The position numbers were made by a program, and so were the translations under genes. This document shows positions 1 to 10,164 of a DNA stretch of 64,000 bases, piece after piece (the stretch's first letter is position 1; each line of letters starts with the position of its first letter). The DNA lies in NCBI GenBank assembly GCA_036873755.1, contig JAVTVY010020289.1, positions 1-64,000 of the forward strand, in the 5' to 3' direction. The notes under the pieces were generated by a model that was given only the letters and a program-made list of their open reading frames with translations, was not told where the DNA came from and did no database searches. The DNA is from Hanleya hanleyi. Lineage: Eukaryota > Mollusca > Polyplacophora > Lepidopleurida > Hanleyidae.

Positions 1-875
1 AACATTGGTCACACTCTCCACTGTCCACTTGGTGTTTGGGCGTTGTTGTTGGGCCCATTCCAAGGGATCCACGGTGTCCAGTTTCTCCAGCATCGTCTCT
101 AGCGACACTCGGTTAATGATGGTAAACGGTTGGTCAAATACCTGGATGTTCCCGCTCGGGTAAAAGTATCGGACTTGGACTGTCTCCTTATGCTGCAGCA
201 CATAACCAAACGCCAGATTCAATCTGAAGGCCGTAGTTTGGTCGTTGAAGATGGCTTCCACGTAGCTACGTATGCGGGCGAGGTCGGTCAGTCGGAAATT
301 GTAGATATCTTGAATAGGGCGATGACGGTTGAAACATTGCCGTATCATGGACCAATGGCGCCGATAGATGTCACTCACTGGATGGGCGTCCTGCAACAGA
401 TCGCTAGGAACATTTATGGGCTCGTCCAGAAAATGTTCGATGTTGTCAGGCGTATGACTCGAAACCGTAACGGTGGAGTCCGGCTGGATATCCAGGCTCT
501 TCTGAACTGTGGGTATAGGCGGGCTCTCCATCATCGCATCACCAGTGGCGTTCGTCTCCCCGGGCTCATCTTCACTGGGTCTGACCTTCCGCGGCTCCTC
601 TTCAGTGGAAAGTTGTCGCCCAAACCGTAGAGACGGGGCATGAATTAAACGCTGATGGCGTCTTAACTGACTGTGTCGTTTGAAGAGTTGACCACAATCC
701 TTACAGTGTTCCGTCGCGCCCTCGTGGAATGAGCGTTCGTGGCGCAGTAAATGATCCTTCCGATTAAATGACCGTGCGCAGGTTATACAAGTGCATCGTT
801 GTGGGTGGAGGCCTTGTGGCGGTGCAAGTCGTGCAGACGAGTAAACTGCTTCTGGCAAGTTGTGCAAGTGAACTT
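1..875 (-). pseudogene. Zinc-finger gene copy A (type 2), broken, runs off the window
   Basis: This is the mirror copy of gene D. The minus strand shows C2H2 finger remnants followed by the acidic linker and the block containing QDIYNFRL. The start codon expected at 873-875 reads AAG instead of ATG, in an otherwise conserved CCACCAAG context. Finger 2 has lost about 7 nt near 793-797, which shifts the frame. The C-terminal part is cut by the window edge. Its TATA box and iterons are still present upstream. Known family: C2H2 fingers bind DNA and act in the nucleus. The downstream block has no function I can name. This copy is almost certainly non-functional. Confidence 0.75.
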
Positions 876-920
876 CTTGGTGGTTGACAGAGTGTCTGAT
901 GAAACGGCCAGGCCGCTTTC

Positions 921-928
921 CTTTTATA
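921..928 (-). promoter_or_regulatory. TATA box of copy A
   Basis: TATAAAAG on the minus strand, at the same distance from the start-codon position as in copies B and C. It is followed by the conserved initiator-like TCAGACA sequence. Confidence 0.7.
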
Positions 929-974
929 GCACGCTAGCTGGTGATCTATTTTTAGCACACTCAGTTGAACTATC

Positions 975-1165
975 CCCAAGTCGAGGGCCGAGCCGTGACA
1001 TCTTCGGTAACCTCCGTGTCTCTTCGGGCACCTCCGTGACATATTCGGTTACCTCCGTAACTACCCGGCTGTTCCCGTGTAAACCCGGATGGATCTCCGT
1101 GTCTCTTCGGTCACCTCCGTGACATCTTCGGTCACCTCCGTGTCTCTTCGGTCACCTCCGTACCG
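975..1165 (-). repeat. 21-bp iteron block upstream of copy A
   Basis: About eight imperfect copies of a 21-bp unit, typified by ACGGAGGTCACCGAAGATGTC cut at 20 as ACGGAGGTCACCGAAGATGT. The block ends just upstream of the TATA box. Some units read GAGACA instead of GATGTC. A degenerate stretch (about 1055-1095) interrupts the block. Confidence 0.8.
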
Positions 1166-1218
1166 TCAACGATCAGCATGTAGACATATATAGTATGTAC
1201 GGCATGTTATGGTATTCA

Positions 1219-2145
1219 TCAGTGCATGAGTGACGCATTCAGCCGATGGGGGTGGTCGGTCAGCTTGGTAACGAAAAACGTAACATTGGTCACCCTCTCT
1301 ACGACCCATTTTGTGTTGGGATGTTGTTGATGGGCCCATTCCAAGGGATCCACGGTGTCCAGTTTCTCCAGTATCGCCTCTAGCGACGCCCGGTTAATGA
1401 TGGTAAACGGTTGGTCAAATACCCGGATGTTACTGCTCGGGTAAAAATATCGGGCTTGGTCTGTGTCCTTATGCTGTAGCACATAGCCAAACGCCAGATT
1501 CAACTTGAAGGCCGTAGTTTGATCGTTGAAGATGGCTTCCACGTAGCTGGGTAGACGGGCGAGGTCGGTCAGTCGGAAATTGTAGATATCTTGAATAGGG
1601 CGATGACGGTAGAAACAGTGCCGGATCATGGGCCAATGGCGCCGATAGATGTCACTCATTGGATGGTCTTCGTGTAACAGATCGCTAGGAACATTTATGG
1701 GTTCGTCCACGAAGTGTACCTTGCCCTCCACGTCGTACAAAATCTGGCCCAATGTCTTGTCGTCGGAATTTGACTGTTGAATTAGGGCGACATCATGATC
1801 GGCCCTCGTGCGATGGGTGGGAGTTCCCCCTGTCTCGATATTGGTGCCTCCGGGCTCTCCTACCTGCAAACGTGGCTGCGGAACAGGGTGTCGTGGTGCG
1901 TTCGTGTCGCAGCAACTGACAGGTCAGTTTGAAAAGCCGACCACATTCTTCGCATGGACGCTTGGGTACTTCATGGCGTGCACAGGTGTGGCGCTGTAAA
2001 TGATCCGGGCGCTGAAACGACAGTGTACATATCGTACAGCTATACCGGGCGGTTCCTTCGTGCTTGGTAGCCTCATGGCGGCGCAAGTCGTGCAGACGAG
2101 TGAATGATTACGTAGTACAAGTGAGTACGTAGTACAAGTGAACAT
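1219..2145 (-). pseudogene. Zinc-finger gene copy B (type 1), broken
   Basis: The expected product has three C2H2 fingers at the N-terminus, a linker, and a roughly 190-residue C-terminal block with motifs such as IRHCFYRHRPI, DIYNFRLTDL, FKLNLAFGYVLQHKDTD and TNVTFFVTKL. It ends at a TGA complementary to 1219-1221. The start is the ATG at 2143-2145, which shares the CCACCAAGATG context with copy C. Lesions: a short tandem duplication (about 2105-2140) destroys finger 1, and one extra base near 1893 separates the fingers from the C-terminal block. That block is intact and open from 1869 to 1219. Of the four copies this keeps the best C-terminal half. I recall similar blocks at the N-terminus of long animal proteins that also carry a family-B DNA polymerase. 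That is memory and needs a search. Confidence 0.8.
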
Positions 2146-2190
2146 CTTGGTGGTTGACAGAGTGTCTGATGAAACAGCCAGACCGCTTCC

Positions 2191-2198
2191 CTTTTATA
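2191..2198 (-). promoter_or_regulatory. TATA box of copy B
   Basis: TATAAAAG on the minus strand, mirror of the box at 3120 on the plus strand. It lies between the iterons and the start codon with the same spacing as copy C. Confidence 0.75.
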
Positions 2199-2221
2199 GC
2201 ACGCTAGCTGGTATCATGTTC

Positions 2222-2340
2222 GGGCACCTCCGTGTCTCTTCGGTGATCTCCGTGACATCTTCGGTGACCTCCGTGAAATCTTCGGGCACTTCCGTGTCTC
2301 TTCGGCCACCTCTGTGTCTTTTCGGGAAGTGACCGAAGGG
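2222..2340 (-). repeat. 21-bp iteron block upstream of copy B
   Basis: About five to six units of the same 21-bp repeat as upstream of A, C and D. It lies immediately upstream of the TATA box and is the mirror of 2961-3110. Confidence 0.8.
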
Positions 2341-2394
2341 ACTCGGAAGTGAACGACATTGTGGGAAAAACCCCACAGACAGGTCAGTAAATGT

Positions 2395-2885
2395 GCTATC
2401 ATGTTCACACTCCGTCACCGAAAAGACACGGACTGAAGATGGCGGACCTCGCCCGGTGGTGGTGGTGGTGGTGGTGGGAGCTCCCGTATGGCAGAGCTCT
2501 TGGATCGGAGCTCTTGGAGCTCAAAGCGTGTGGATCTCAGAGCTCGGAAGTGACATTTGCATATGACCTCTGTGAGGTCACTTCCGCTTCCGTTCACGTG
2601 ACCGGAACTGACCTTTGACCCCGCGCGCAATTTTATCCGGTATTGTTAGCGCGTGCCGGGGTGAAAGGTCAGTTCCGGTCACGTGAACGGAAGCGGAAGT
2701 GACCTCACAGAGGTCATATGCAAATGTCAATTCCGAGCTCTGAGCTCCACACGCTTTGAGCTCCAAGATCTCCGATCCAAGAGCTCTACCACACGGGAGC
2801 TCCCACCACCACCACCACCACCGGGCGAGGTCCGCCATCTTCAGTCCGTGTCTTTTCGGTGACGGAGTATGAACATGATAGCACC
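2395..2885. promoter_or_regulatory. Symmetric bidirectional control region at the palindrome centre
   Basis: The two halves mirror each other around about 2640. Mirrored motif pairs: AAGATGGCGG (YY1-like) at 2436-2445 and 2832-2841; octamer ATGCAAAT at 2555-2562 and 2718-2725; E-box CACGTG at 2595-2600 and 2680-2685; ETS-like CGGAAGTG next to each E-box; DR1-like TGACCTTTGACC at about 2609 and a variant on the right. There are also several GAGCTC palindromes and a (GGT)n/(CCA)n run in each arm. It lies head-to-head between genes B and C, which fits a shared promoter/enhancer. The factor names are motif matches only. Confidence 0.6.
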
Positions 2886-2960
2886 TGTACTGACCTGTCT
2901 GTAGGGTTTTTCTTACAATGTCGTTCACTTCCGAGTCCCTTCGGTCACTTCCCGAAAATG

Positions 2961-3110
2961 CACGGAGTTGGCCGAAGAGACACGGAGGTGCCCGAAGATG
3001 TCACGGAGGTCACCGAAGATGTCACGGAGGTACCCGAAGAGACACGGAGGTCACCGAAGATGTCACGGAGAACACCGAAGAGACACGGAGGTGCCCGAAC
3101 ATGATACCAG
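2961..3110 (+). repeat. 21-bp iteron block upstream of copy C
   Basis: Seven consecutive imperfect 21-bp units alternating GATGTCACGG and GAGACACGG forms. The block ends about 10 bp before the TATA box. A 21-bp period is two helical turns, so all units face the same side of the DNA. Confidence 0.85.
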
Positions 3111-3119
3111 TTAGCGTGC

Positions 3120-3151
3120 TATAAAAGGGAAGCGGCCTGGCCGTTTCATCA
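3120..3151 (+). promoter_or_regulatory. Core promoter of copy C: TATA box and initiator
   Basis: TATAAAAG starts at 3120 and an initiator-like TCAGAC puts +1 at A3151, so the TATA box begins at -31. The ATG follows at 3173, leaving a 5' leader of about 22 nt. The spacing is textbook for an RNA polymerase II promoter. Confidence 0.75.
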
Positions 3152-3172
3152 GACACTCTGTCAACCACCAAG

Positions 3173-4082
3173 ATGTTCACTTGTAATACGTGCTCGAAAT
3201 CATTCACTCGTCTGCACGACTTGCGCCGCCATGAGGCTACCAAGCACGAAGGAACCGCCCGGTATAATTGTACGATATGTACACTGTCATTTCAGCGCCC
3301 GGATCATTTACAGCGCCACACACGTGCACGCCATGAAGTACCCAAGCGTCCATGCGAAGAATGTGGTCGGCTTTTCAAACTGACCAGTCAGTTGCTACGA
3401 CACCAACGCACACGACACCCTGTTCCGCAGCCACGTTTGCAGGTAGAAGAGCCCGGAGGCACCAATATCGAGACAGGGGGAACTCCCACCCATCGCACGA
3501 GGGCCGATGATGATGTCGCCCTAATTCAACAGTCAAATTCCGACGACAAGACCTTGGGCTAGATTTTGTACGACGTGGAGGGCAAAGTACACTTCGTGGA
3601 CGAACCCATTAATGTTCCTAGCGATCTGTTACACGAAGACCATCCAATGAGTGACATCTATCGGCGCCATTGGCCCATGATCCGGCACTGTTTCTACCGT
3701 CATCGCCCTATTAAAGATATCTACAATTTTCGACTGACCGACCTCGCCCGTCTACGCAGCTACGTGGAAGCCATCTTCAACGATCAAACTACGGCCTTCA
3801 AGTTGAATCTGGCGTTTGGTTATGTGCTACAGCATAAGGACACAGACCAAGCCCGATATTTTACCCGAGCAGTAACATCCGGGTATTTGACCAACCGTTT
3901 ACCATCATTAACCGGGCGTCGCTAGAGGCGATGCTGGAGAAACTGGACACCGTGGATCCCTTGGAATGGGCCCAACAACAACACCCCAACACACAATGGA
4001 TCGTAGAGAGGGTGACCAATGCCACGTTTTTCGTTAGCTGACCGACCACCCCCATCGGCTGAATGCGTCACTCATGCACTGA
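3173..4082 (+). pseudogene. Zinc-finger gene copy C (type 1), broken
   Basis: All three C2H2 fingers are intact: FTCNTC...H, YNCTIC...H and RPCEEC...H, residues about 2-82, each with the C-x2-C-x12-H-x4-H pattern. An acidic linker and the conserved C-terminal block follow. Lesions: CAG to TAG at 3560-3562 (residue 130; copy B reads GQILYDV here), a one-base deletion in a T run near 3862, and a 4-bp loss near 4044. As it stands it could still encode a 129-residue protein that is essentially just the three fingers, i.e. a DNA-binding domain without the rest. The start is the ATG at 3173, set by the promoter and the conserved CCACCAAG context. Confidence 0.8.
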
Positions 4083-4137
4083 TGAATACCATAACATGCC
4101 GTACATACCCTATATGTCTACATGCTGATCGTTGACG

Positions 4138-4298
4138 GTACGGAGGTGACCGAAGAGACACGGAGATGACCGAAGATGTCACGGCGGTTACCGAAGAGAC
4201 ACGGAGGTGCCCGAAGAGTCACGGACGTCACCGAAAAGATACGGAGGTGACCGAAGAGACACGGAGGTTGCCGAAAAGACACGAATGTCACGGAAAAA
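4138..4298 (+). repeat. 21-bp iteron block upstream of copy D
   Basis: About eight units of the same 21-bp iteron, placed between the stop codon of copy C and the TATA box of copy D. Each tandem gene therefore carries its own iteron block. Confidence 0.8.
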
Positions 4299-4300
4299 CG

Positions 4301-4308
4301 TATAAATG
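4301..4308 (+). promoter_or_regulatory. TATA box of copy D
   Basis: TATAAATG immediately after the iterons and about 50 bp before the ATG at 4353. The initiator is less clear than in copy C; TCATCA around 4327-4333 is a candidate. Confidence 0.55.
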
Positions 4309-4352
4309 TGGGAATTTTTACGGCCTTCATCATTTCCAGATCCACAACCGAT

Positions 4353-5274
4353 ATGTTCTCTTGCACAACTTGCCAGAAGCTGTTTACTCGTCTAGAAAAT
4401 TTACGACGCCACGAGGCCTCCACCCACAACGATGCTCGGTATACTTGTACAACCTGCGCACGGTCATTCAATCGGGAGGATCATTTACTGCGCCACGAAC
4501 GCTCATTCCACGAGGGCGCGACGGAACAATGTAGCGGTTGTGGTCAACTCTTCAAAAGATCTAGTCAGTTAAGACAGCACCAACGTTTGATTCATAGTCC
4601 ATCACCACGGTATGAGCGACAACTTTCCACTAAAGAGGCACCCATGAGGGTCAGACCTAGTGAAGATGAGCCCGGGGAGACGAATGCCACTGGTGATGCG
4701 ATCACGGAGAGCCCGTCTATACCCACAGTTCAGAAGAGCCTAGATATCCAGCCGGTCCCAGCATTACTGTTCCCAGTCATACGCCTGACAACAACGAACA
4801 TTTTCTGGAAGATGCGGTGGATGTTCCCAGCGATCTCTTACAGGACGCCCATCCAGTGAGTGACATCTATCAGCGCCATTGACCCATGATACGGCACTGT
4901 TTCCACCGTCATCGCCCTATTCAAGATATCTACAATTTCCGACTGACTGACCTCACCCGTCTACGCAACTACGTGGAAGCCATCTTAACGATCAAACTAC
5001 GGCCTTCAAGTTGAATCTGGCGTTTGGTTATGTGCTACAGCATAAGGACACAGATCAAGTCCGATATTTTTACCCGAGCAGTAACATCCGGGTATTTGAC
5101 CAACCGTTTACCATCATTAACCGGGCGTCGCTAGAGGCGATGCTGGAGAAACTGGACACCGTGGATCCCTTGGAATGGGCCCAACAACAACGCCCCAACA
5201 CCAAGTGGACAGTGGAGAGGGTGACCAATGTTACGTTCTTCGTGACCAAATTACGGAATCTTCCCATCGGGTGA
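4353..5274 (+). pseudogene. Zinc-finger gene copy D (type 2), broken
   Basis: Starts at the ATG at 4353. Three intact C2H2 fingers (FSCTTC...H, YTCTTC...H, EQCSGC...H) are followed by a linker with RPSEDEPGETNATGD and then the family C-terminal block. Lesions: a frame change near 4760-4775, TGG to TGA near 4880, and a one-base deletion near 4986. The last segment (about 5011-5274) is open again, with KDTDQ, NIRVFDQPFTI and TNVTFFVTKL, and ends after LPIG. Compared with type 1, the fingers and linker differ clearly while the C-terminal block is close, so types 1 and 2 are diverged paralogues. The fingers plus linker would still be translated. Confidence 0.8.
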
Positions 5275-5790
5275 ATGTATTCACCCATGCACTGATAGAT
5301 ACTCAGAATGCACAAACAACTATCTGAGGATATGTTGCCTCAACGGTATCCTGGGCTGCCCGACGATGATTAGAATAAACGGTTCAAAGCGAACATGACC
5401 GAAGATGGAACTTGCTGAAATGGAGACTTCTGATTGGACAAGGATACATCTAACGGACAGGAACGAACATGACAGATGCAAATGGTGGCCTCTGATTGGA
5501 CAAGAGTCTTCTTGAATTGTAAATATACCCAACGCGGCTCCCCCAGCGTGGGTATGATGTAACATTGGGGAGAATAAACTATATGAAAAAACTTCTTGTT
5601 GTTGTTGTTCTCTCATGTCTCATCCTTGTTGTTGTTGTTGTTGTACTCTCTCTGGTCTGTTAAGGCGTAACGACGGACGTCACTGCATTTCGAAGAATGA
5701 GTGACGATTCCATGGAATATCTAGAAAATCAGAGCTTCTGAGCTATTTCACCAGGGCGTTGAAGCATTGAGCTTGGTGTTGGCGGGCGTT
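5275..5790 (+). other. Downstream flank of the palindrome
   Basis: No gene seen. Possible poly(A) signals AATAAA at 5374-5379 and 5573-5578 lie downstream of copy D. Two (GTT)n runs occur between about 5592 and 5645. Confidence 0.5.
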
Positions 5791-6790
5791 GCTACAAGAT
5801 GACACCTCACACGACGCATTCGGACCAAGGATGGTCCATCTCTACACCAAATACCTTCCTTCACTGCCCCAAAATACCCGCTTTCGCTACTACTCGTCAC
5901 CGATGACGTCACAGATGCTGCGGACATGCCTCAAATCGGGGTGTACACCCCGAGAGCTACAACATGACACCTCCCACGACGCATTCGGACCAAGGATGGT
6001 CCATCTCTACACCAAATACCATCCTTCACTGCCCCAAAATGCCCACTTTCGCTATTACTCGTATTGATGACGTCACCAATGACGTCACACATGACGTGAA
6101 CATCCCTCAAATCGGGATGTGCCTCCGAGAGCTACAAGATGACACCTCCCACGACGCATTCGGACCAAGGATGGTCCCTCTCTACCCCAAATATCATCCT
6201 TCAGTGCCCTAAAATGCCCACTTTCGCTACTACTCGTACTGATGACGTCACCGATGACGTCACAGGTGACGTGGGCAGCCCCCAAATCGGGGTCTACACC
6301 CCGAGAGCTACAAAATGACACCTCCCAGGACGCATTCGGACCAAGGATGGTCCATCTCTACCCCAAATACCTTCTTCTACTGCCCCAAAATGGCAACTTT
6401 ACTTACTACAACCAACTGCGCATGCGAAGATTGACGAGACTTGCACTTAAAAACACACCATTCTGACTCTACCTCCCACAAGCTTCACTTTGATACCTCC
6501 CACGACCCATTCAGACCCATAGCGGTCCATCTCTACCCCAAACACTCCCCACGTACCCCCCAAAATGCCTGCTTTCTATACTACGGCCAAACTGCGCATG
6601 CGCAAAATATTGAAAACGGACGAACCATTAGTGCAGTCGGATGCTCCTCCGCGAGAGCTTCAAAACAAGACCTCATACGATACCATAGGATCATTAGGGG
6701 CTCACCTAGACCCCAAAACGTCAACCCAGTATGGGCCTATACCCCCATAGCCATGCAGTATAGGCCTATGGGCTTACCCAGGCCTCGGTG
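5791..6790 (+). repeat. About 175-bp tandem satellite, six units
   Basis: Units begin near 5791, 5956, 6131, 6307, 6481 and 6657, with periods of 165-176 bp. The most conserved part contains CCAAGGATGGTCC and CTACAxxATGACACCTCCCA. Units 1-4 carry one to three TGACGTCA (CRE) palindromes or near copies (about 5903, 6068, 6080, 6241, 6253). Units 5 and 6 are diverged. A lone, inverted relative of one unit is at about 26640-26690. Open frames across it are by-products of the repeat. Confidence 0.8.
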
Positions 6791-6935
6791 AACTTTTTCC
6801 AAAAATTTCACCGTTTTGTTTCGAAACCCTTCCCATCGTGTTCTAAATGACGAGACGTGAAAAACAAATCCAAACAACCCATTTCACAATGAACGTATGT
6901 GAATTTCCCAGGTTGAACCTATACCAGTCGCGCCC
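6780..6935 (-). repeat. Inverted relative of the 168-bp family at 28 kb
   Basis: The reverse complement matches about 28277-28415, including TCCCAGGTTGAACC and CGAGACGTGAAAAACAAATC, with few differences. It abuts the 175-bp satellite. Confidence 0.7.
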
Positions 6936-7320
6936 ATGGGGTCAGTAACATGTAATGTACAATTACATACAATTACATTTGCAACCTGATATACCTCATC
7001 GAAAGATGCTCAGGATGATATCCAGGATAGATCCCGGAGATTAGGGGATGATGAAACAGGGAAAATCTCTATCACAAGTTCGGGATTAACGCTATCAATC
7101 GAAGATATTATACCATCGTCGTGTTATCTCTCGGTCATGATTGAAGTCAAGTGCTGAAATGCAAAAATATATCGGTCAGTGAATTTCGTTTATTCCGAGA
7201 TCGGCGTGTATGTGCTATTAAATTGAGCAGTTATGAATTAACACCAGAATATGGTGGTGTGGCAGTGCATTCACCTAACATCTGGTCCTACGTTTCGTAA
7301 CCCAATTGTTTTAACCCTAT

Positions 7321-7879
7321 ACCTGGCCTGGGGAGGAGGGGCAAAATGGCCCCCCTACCAAACTTTCTGCGCTATCTCCGGAATGACAAAAAACGGAGAG
7401 CTGAAACTCCGTGACTTTATATAGTCTATCATATTGGGGTCATTTTGAGCATATTTGCATAACCCCCCGAGCAGAGGATCATGGGTAAATTCAAGATGGC
7501 GGCCAGGTGGGGTACCAGAAAAGTGATGTTTTTGTCATATTTCTTCAAAATTTCTGCTTTTCCGCGATGAAAAGTGGGCAAAAACTATTTTATTTCACAT
7601 CACATTAATATTTACTAATTTATCATGCACTTTTTTCGGAGAAATTGCATAAATAAAAAAAATGGAAAATCTGACCGAAAAATCGACCAAAAAATGCCGG
7701 TTTTGAAAATGACATCACTGTGACGTCATCAAAGCGGCCATCCTGTATTTTTTTACATTTTCTGGTAGAGCTGGACCCAAGGGTATAGTGTGGTAAGTTT
7801 CAGCCCCCTAGCTCAAGGGATAAGAAAAATAATTAGGGGGGGGGCCATTTCGCCCCCCCCCCCCTCCCCCAGGCCTGGA
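7321..7879. mobile_element. MITE-like element with GC-rich terminal inverted repeats
   Basis: The left end, CCTGGCCTGGGGAGGAGGGG then CAAAATGGCCCCCCTA, is matched inverted at the right end (about 7835-7879), which carries a poly-C expansion. The interior is AT-rich with no coding potential and includes a CRE palindrome TGACGTCA. I see no clear target duplication. Confidence 0.5.
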
Positions 7880-8029
7880 CAAGTCCCAAAAAGCCCAGGC
7901 CAGATAGGCTATATTAAGGGGCATATTGGGCGTCATGTGTTTTACATCTACATTATGTTCAAACTGAATTGTCGCTAGCATGACTGAGATAGAGTTTACA
8001 CTAGAAAACGATTTGGAGAGAAGAATACT

Positions 8030-8260
8030 TGTCTGTGATTAGAATAGCACATGTCTTACTGCCATCATTAAAATAGAACTTCATAATCTTTTACTGCCAT
8101 CATTGACATTGACTGCTGAACCCTTGCAGTGAACCATATTGTGTTCTTCTATATTTTATTGCATGCATGTTTGGAATTGGTGCTAACTCTCGTACAAAAA
8201 GGCCGTTCGATTATTGATGCGGAAATACTATGAATGTCGGATCTGACGCCTACATTCCAT
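8030..8260 (+). mobile_element. 3' tail fragment of retroelement A
   Basis: Resembles 37725-37920 over GCATGCATGTxTGGAATTGG and the terminal ATGAATGTCGGATCTGACGC. It has only the untranslated tail, no coding part. Confidence 0.6.
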
Positions 8261-8596
8261 ATATAGGCTTAGGATAGGGGGTGAACGATGTCAACTGTTC
8301 ATTCAATGTTTTGGCGAAAAGGATTCAGGAAAAGGTGACCCGTACAAGTTTATGCATAAAGCTCATATAAGTACTTAAACTGCATGGAAGGGACATGCAG
8401 ATTTTCATGACTACGTTCAAATGTGTGGATTCGTGAAAACCAAAAATAGAGTTTTACTGCAATGACAAAAACTAACAGTTTATGAAGAAATTCTTGAATT
8501 CTGCAGAGAAGTATTTGTGGTGAGAAATTATTGATGCTTGGGTTTATCTCATGCAATGGTGGACAGGTATTCACTCAAAAAGAATAAAGCCAAAAT

Positions 8597-8795
8597 GAGT
8601 TTGACATGAAATATGGAAACAACAGTCATGAGTTTGACATGAAATATGGAAACAACAGTCATGAGTTTGACATGAAATATGGAAACAACAGTCATGAGTT
8701 TGACATGAAATATGGAAACAACAGTCATGAGTTTGACATTAATTATGGAAACAATGGTCATGAGTTTGACATTAATTATGGAAAACAACAGTCCT
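8597..8795 (+). repeat. 33-bp minisatellite, six units
   Basis: The unit GAGTTTGACATGAAATATGG... repeats six times. The last two units change ATGAAAT to ATTAATT. Because 33 is divisible by three, it is open in several frames, but no start, promoter or flanking coding sequence supports translation. Confidence 0.9.
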
Positions 8796-10164
8796 GATTA
8801 TCACATCAATTAACGATGATAATAGCCTTGTGACAAATCTTTAACACTGTGTTGTCTTACGGTTTTAGAATAATTTTTTTGCCCTAATTTCGCCGATAAA
8901 GAAGTGGAAGGCTTTATAAGGTTGATAATGATGAGCCAGGATGATAATTCTAATCCACTCCTAACCACAAGCTTTTGTTGATGGATGTCGTCTGGTGCAG
9001 AAAAATGATTAGTTTTTTTCACGTTGTAACTTGAATGATGGTTTATAGTTGCAGTTTTTGTGATTCAGTACAAAAGTGGAAATTTTGGGGAAATGCCAAA
9101 TAAGATAAGAACGTCATAGGTCAAGTAGGTTAATGTATATCTTCTTGTCATATCATTTTAATGAGGACTATTGTATGTTTCGGGTTCTATTGTTTACAAC
9201 ATGTTATGTTTTTATGTTATTGTAACACTGATATGATCATGGCAAACTGATTATTATAAAAGATGAATGAAGGCGTAATAACAATTTTGCCTGTCGCGAA
9301 CTGGGAATGTTATTTATGACTTTGCACTGGAGATAAATGTCAATCAAACTCATAAACACGACGATTGTGCTCCCGAAAAGTGTTTGTAATCATGTATGGA
9401 CGATTTAAACGGATCTCGGTCATATTGTTGTAGGAGTCGACATAGCTGTAACTGAACTATATAGTATATTTATTAAACATATCAAATGAATTACTGCGTT
9501 TCTCTTTATCATTTCGAGTCTTTAGATCATAATAAATATCAATAAATATTATCAACAGCTGATCGCCCGATGTTTAAAGGAGTAGTTACGGCAACATACG
9601 AAAAACTCTCTTAGGTGTTACGTTAGTAAAGTCAATTAATTCTGCACAAAAATTTGTGGTCGTACAGACAAAATACCTAAGTTTTATATTGATAACGCGC
9701 AGAGCCAAAAGTGACGTAGCGCCGACCATTATTCCAAATTGAAAATTTCCTGTTGCAAGTTATAGAACGATTCTGCCAATGGGGTAATTTTAGGTCACAA
9801 GGTGAAGGTTCTTGTAGCAAAGTAGACCTATGTCAAGTCCATCTGCAAAAAAAAATGAAAAATTTCCTAATTGAAGTTGTAGATTAGTTCAAAACTTTGG
9901 ATAGGCTTTGCATATGGAGCAATGAAGAACCAAATATATTTTAAAATAAAACACAAGGCTTGAGCTGTACGTGATTTTGTGCGTACAGAGGACACCAACA
10001 CATGTACAGGTATATGGAACCTTTTTAATTCCAAGCTGCAATGCATGGCGACAGGACTCCAAGGACACACAACTGAGGGGGAAGCGACATAGTTCACTCT
10101 AGATTTCTCAAAATGGATACTATAAAATATATTTTTTTAAATAAATATAAACAGAGTATCATGG
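8796..10164. other. No recognisable feature
   Basis: AT-rich sequence without a convincing gene. Only short open frames are present. Confidence 0.5.

Larger units (their letters stand above)
1..5280. repeat. Large palindrome holding four zinc-finger gene copies
   Basis: Reading outward from about 2640, both strands give the same order: central control region, iterons, TATA box, type-1 zinc-finger gene (B on minus, C on plus), iterons, TATA box, type-2 gene (A on minus, D on plus). The central roughly 240 bp of each arm look about 95% identical by eye, and the gene bodies are more diverged with small indels. The left arm runs off the window at position 1, so the outer boundary is unknown. The asymmetric spacer is only about 25 bp (around 2627-2652). 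Such an arrangement could arise by inverted duplication or be the long inverted repeats of a mobile element. Which of these applies is inference. Confidence 0.85.

Noticed and set aside
130..630. Plus-strand 166-residue frame
   Set aside because: Antisense of zinc-finger copy A; the recognisable protein is on the minus strand.
8549..8797. Repeat peptides on both strands
   Set aside because: 33-bp minisatellite; no other coding signal.
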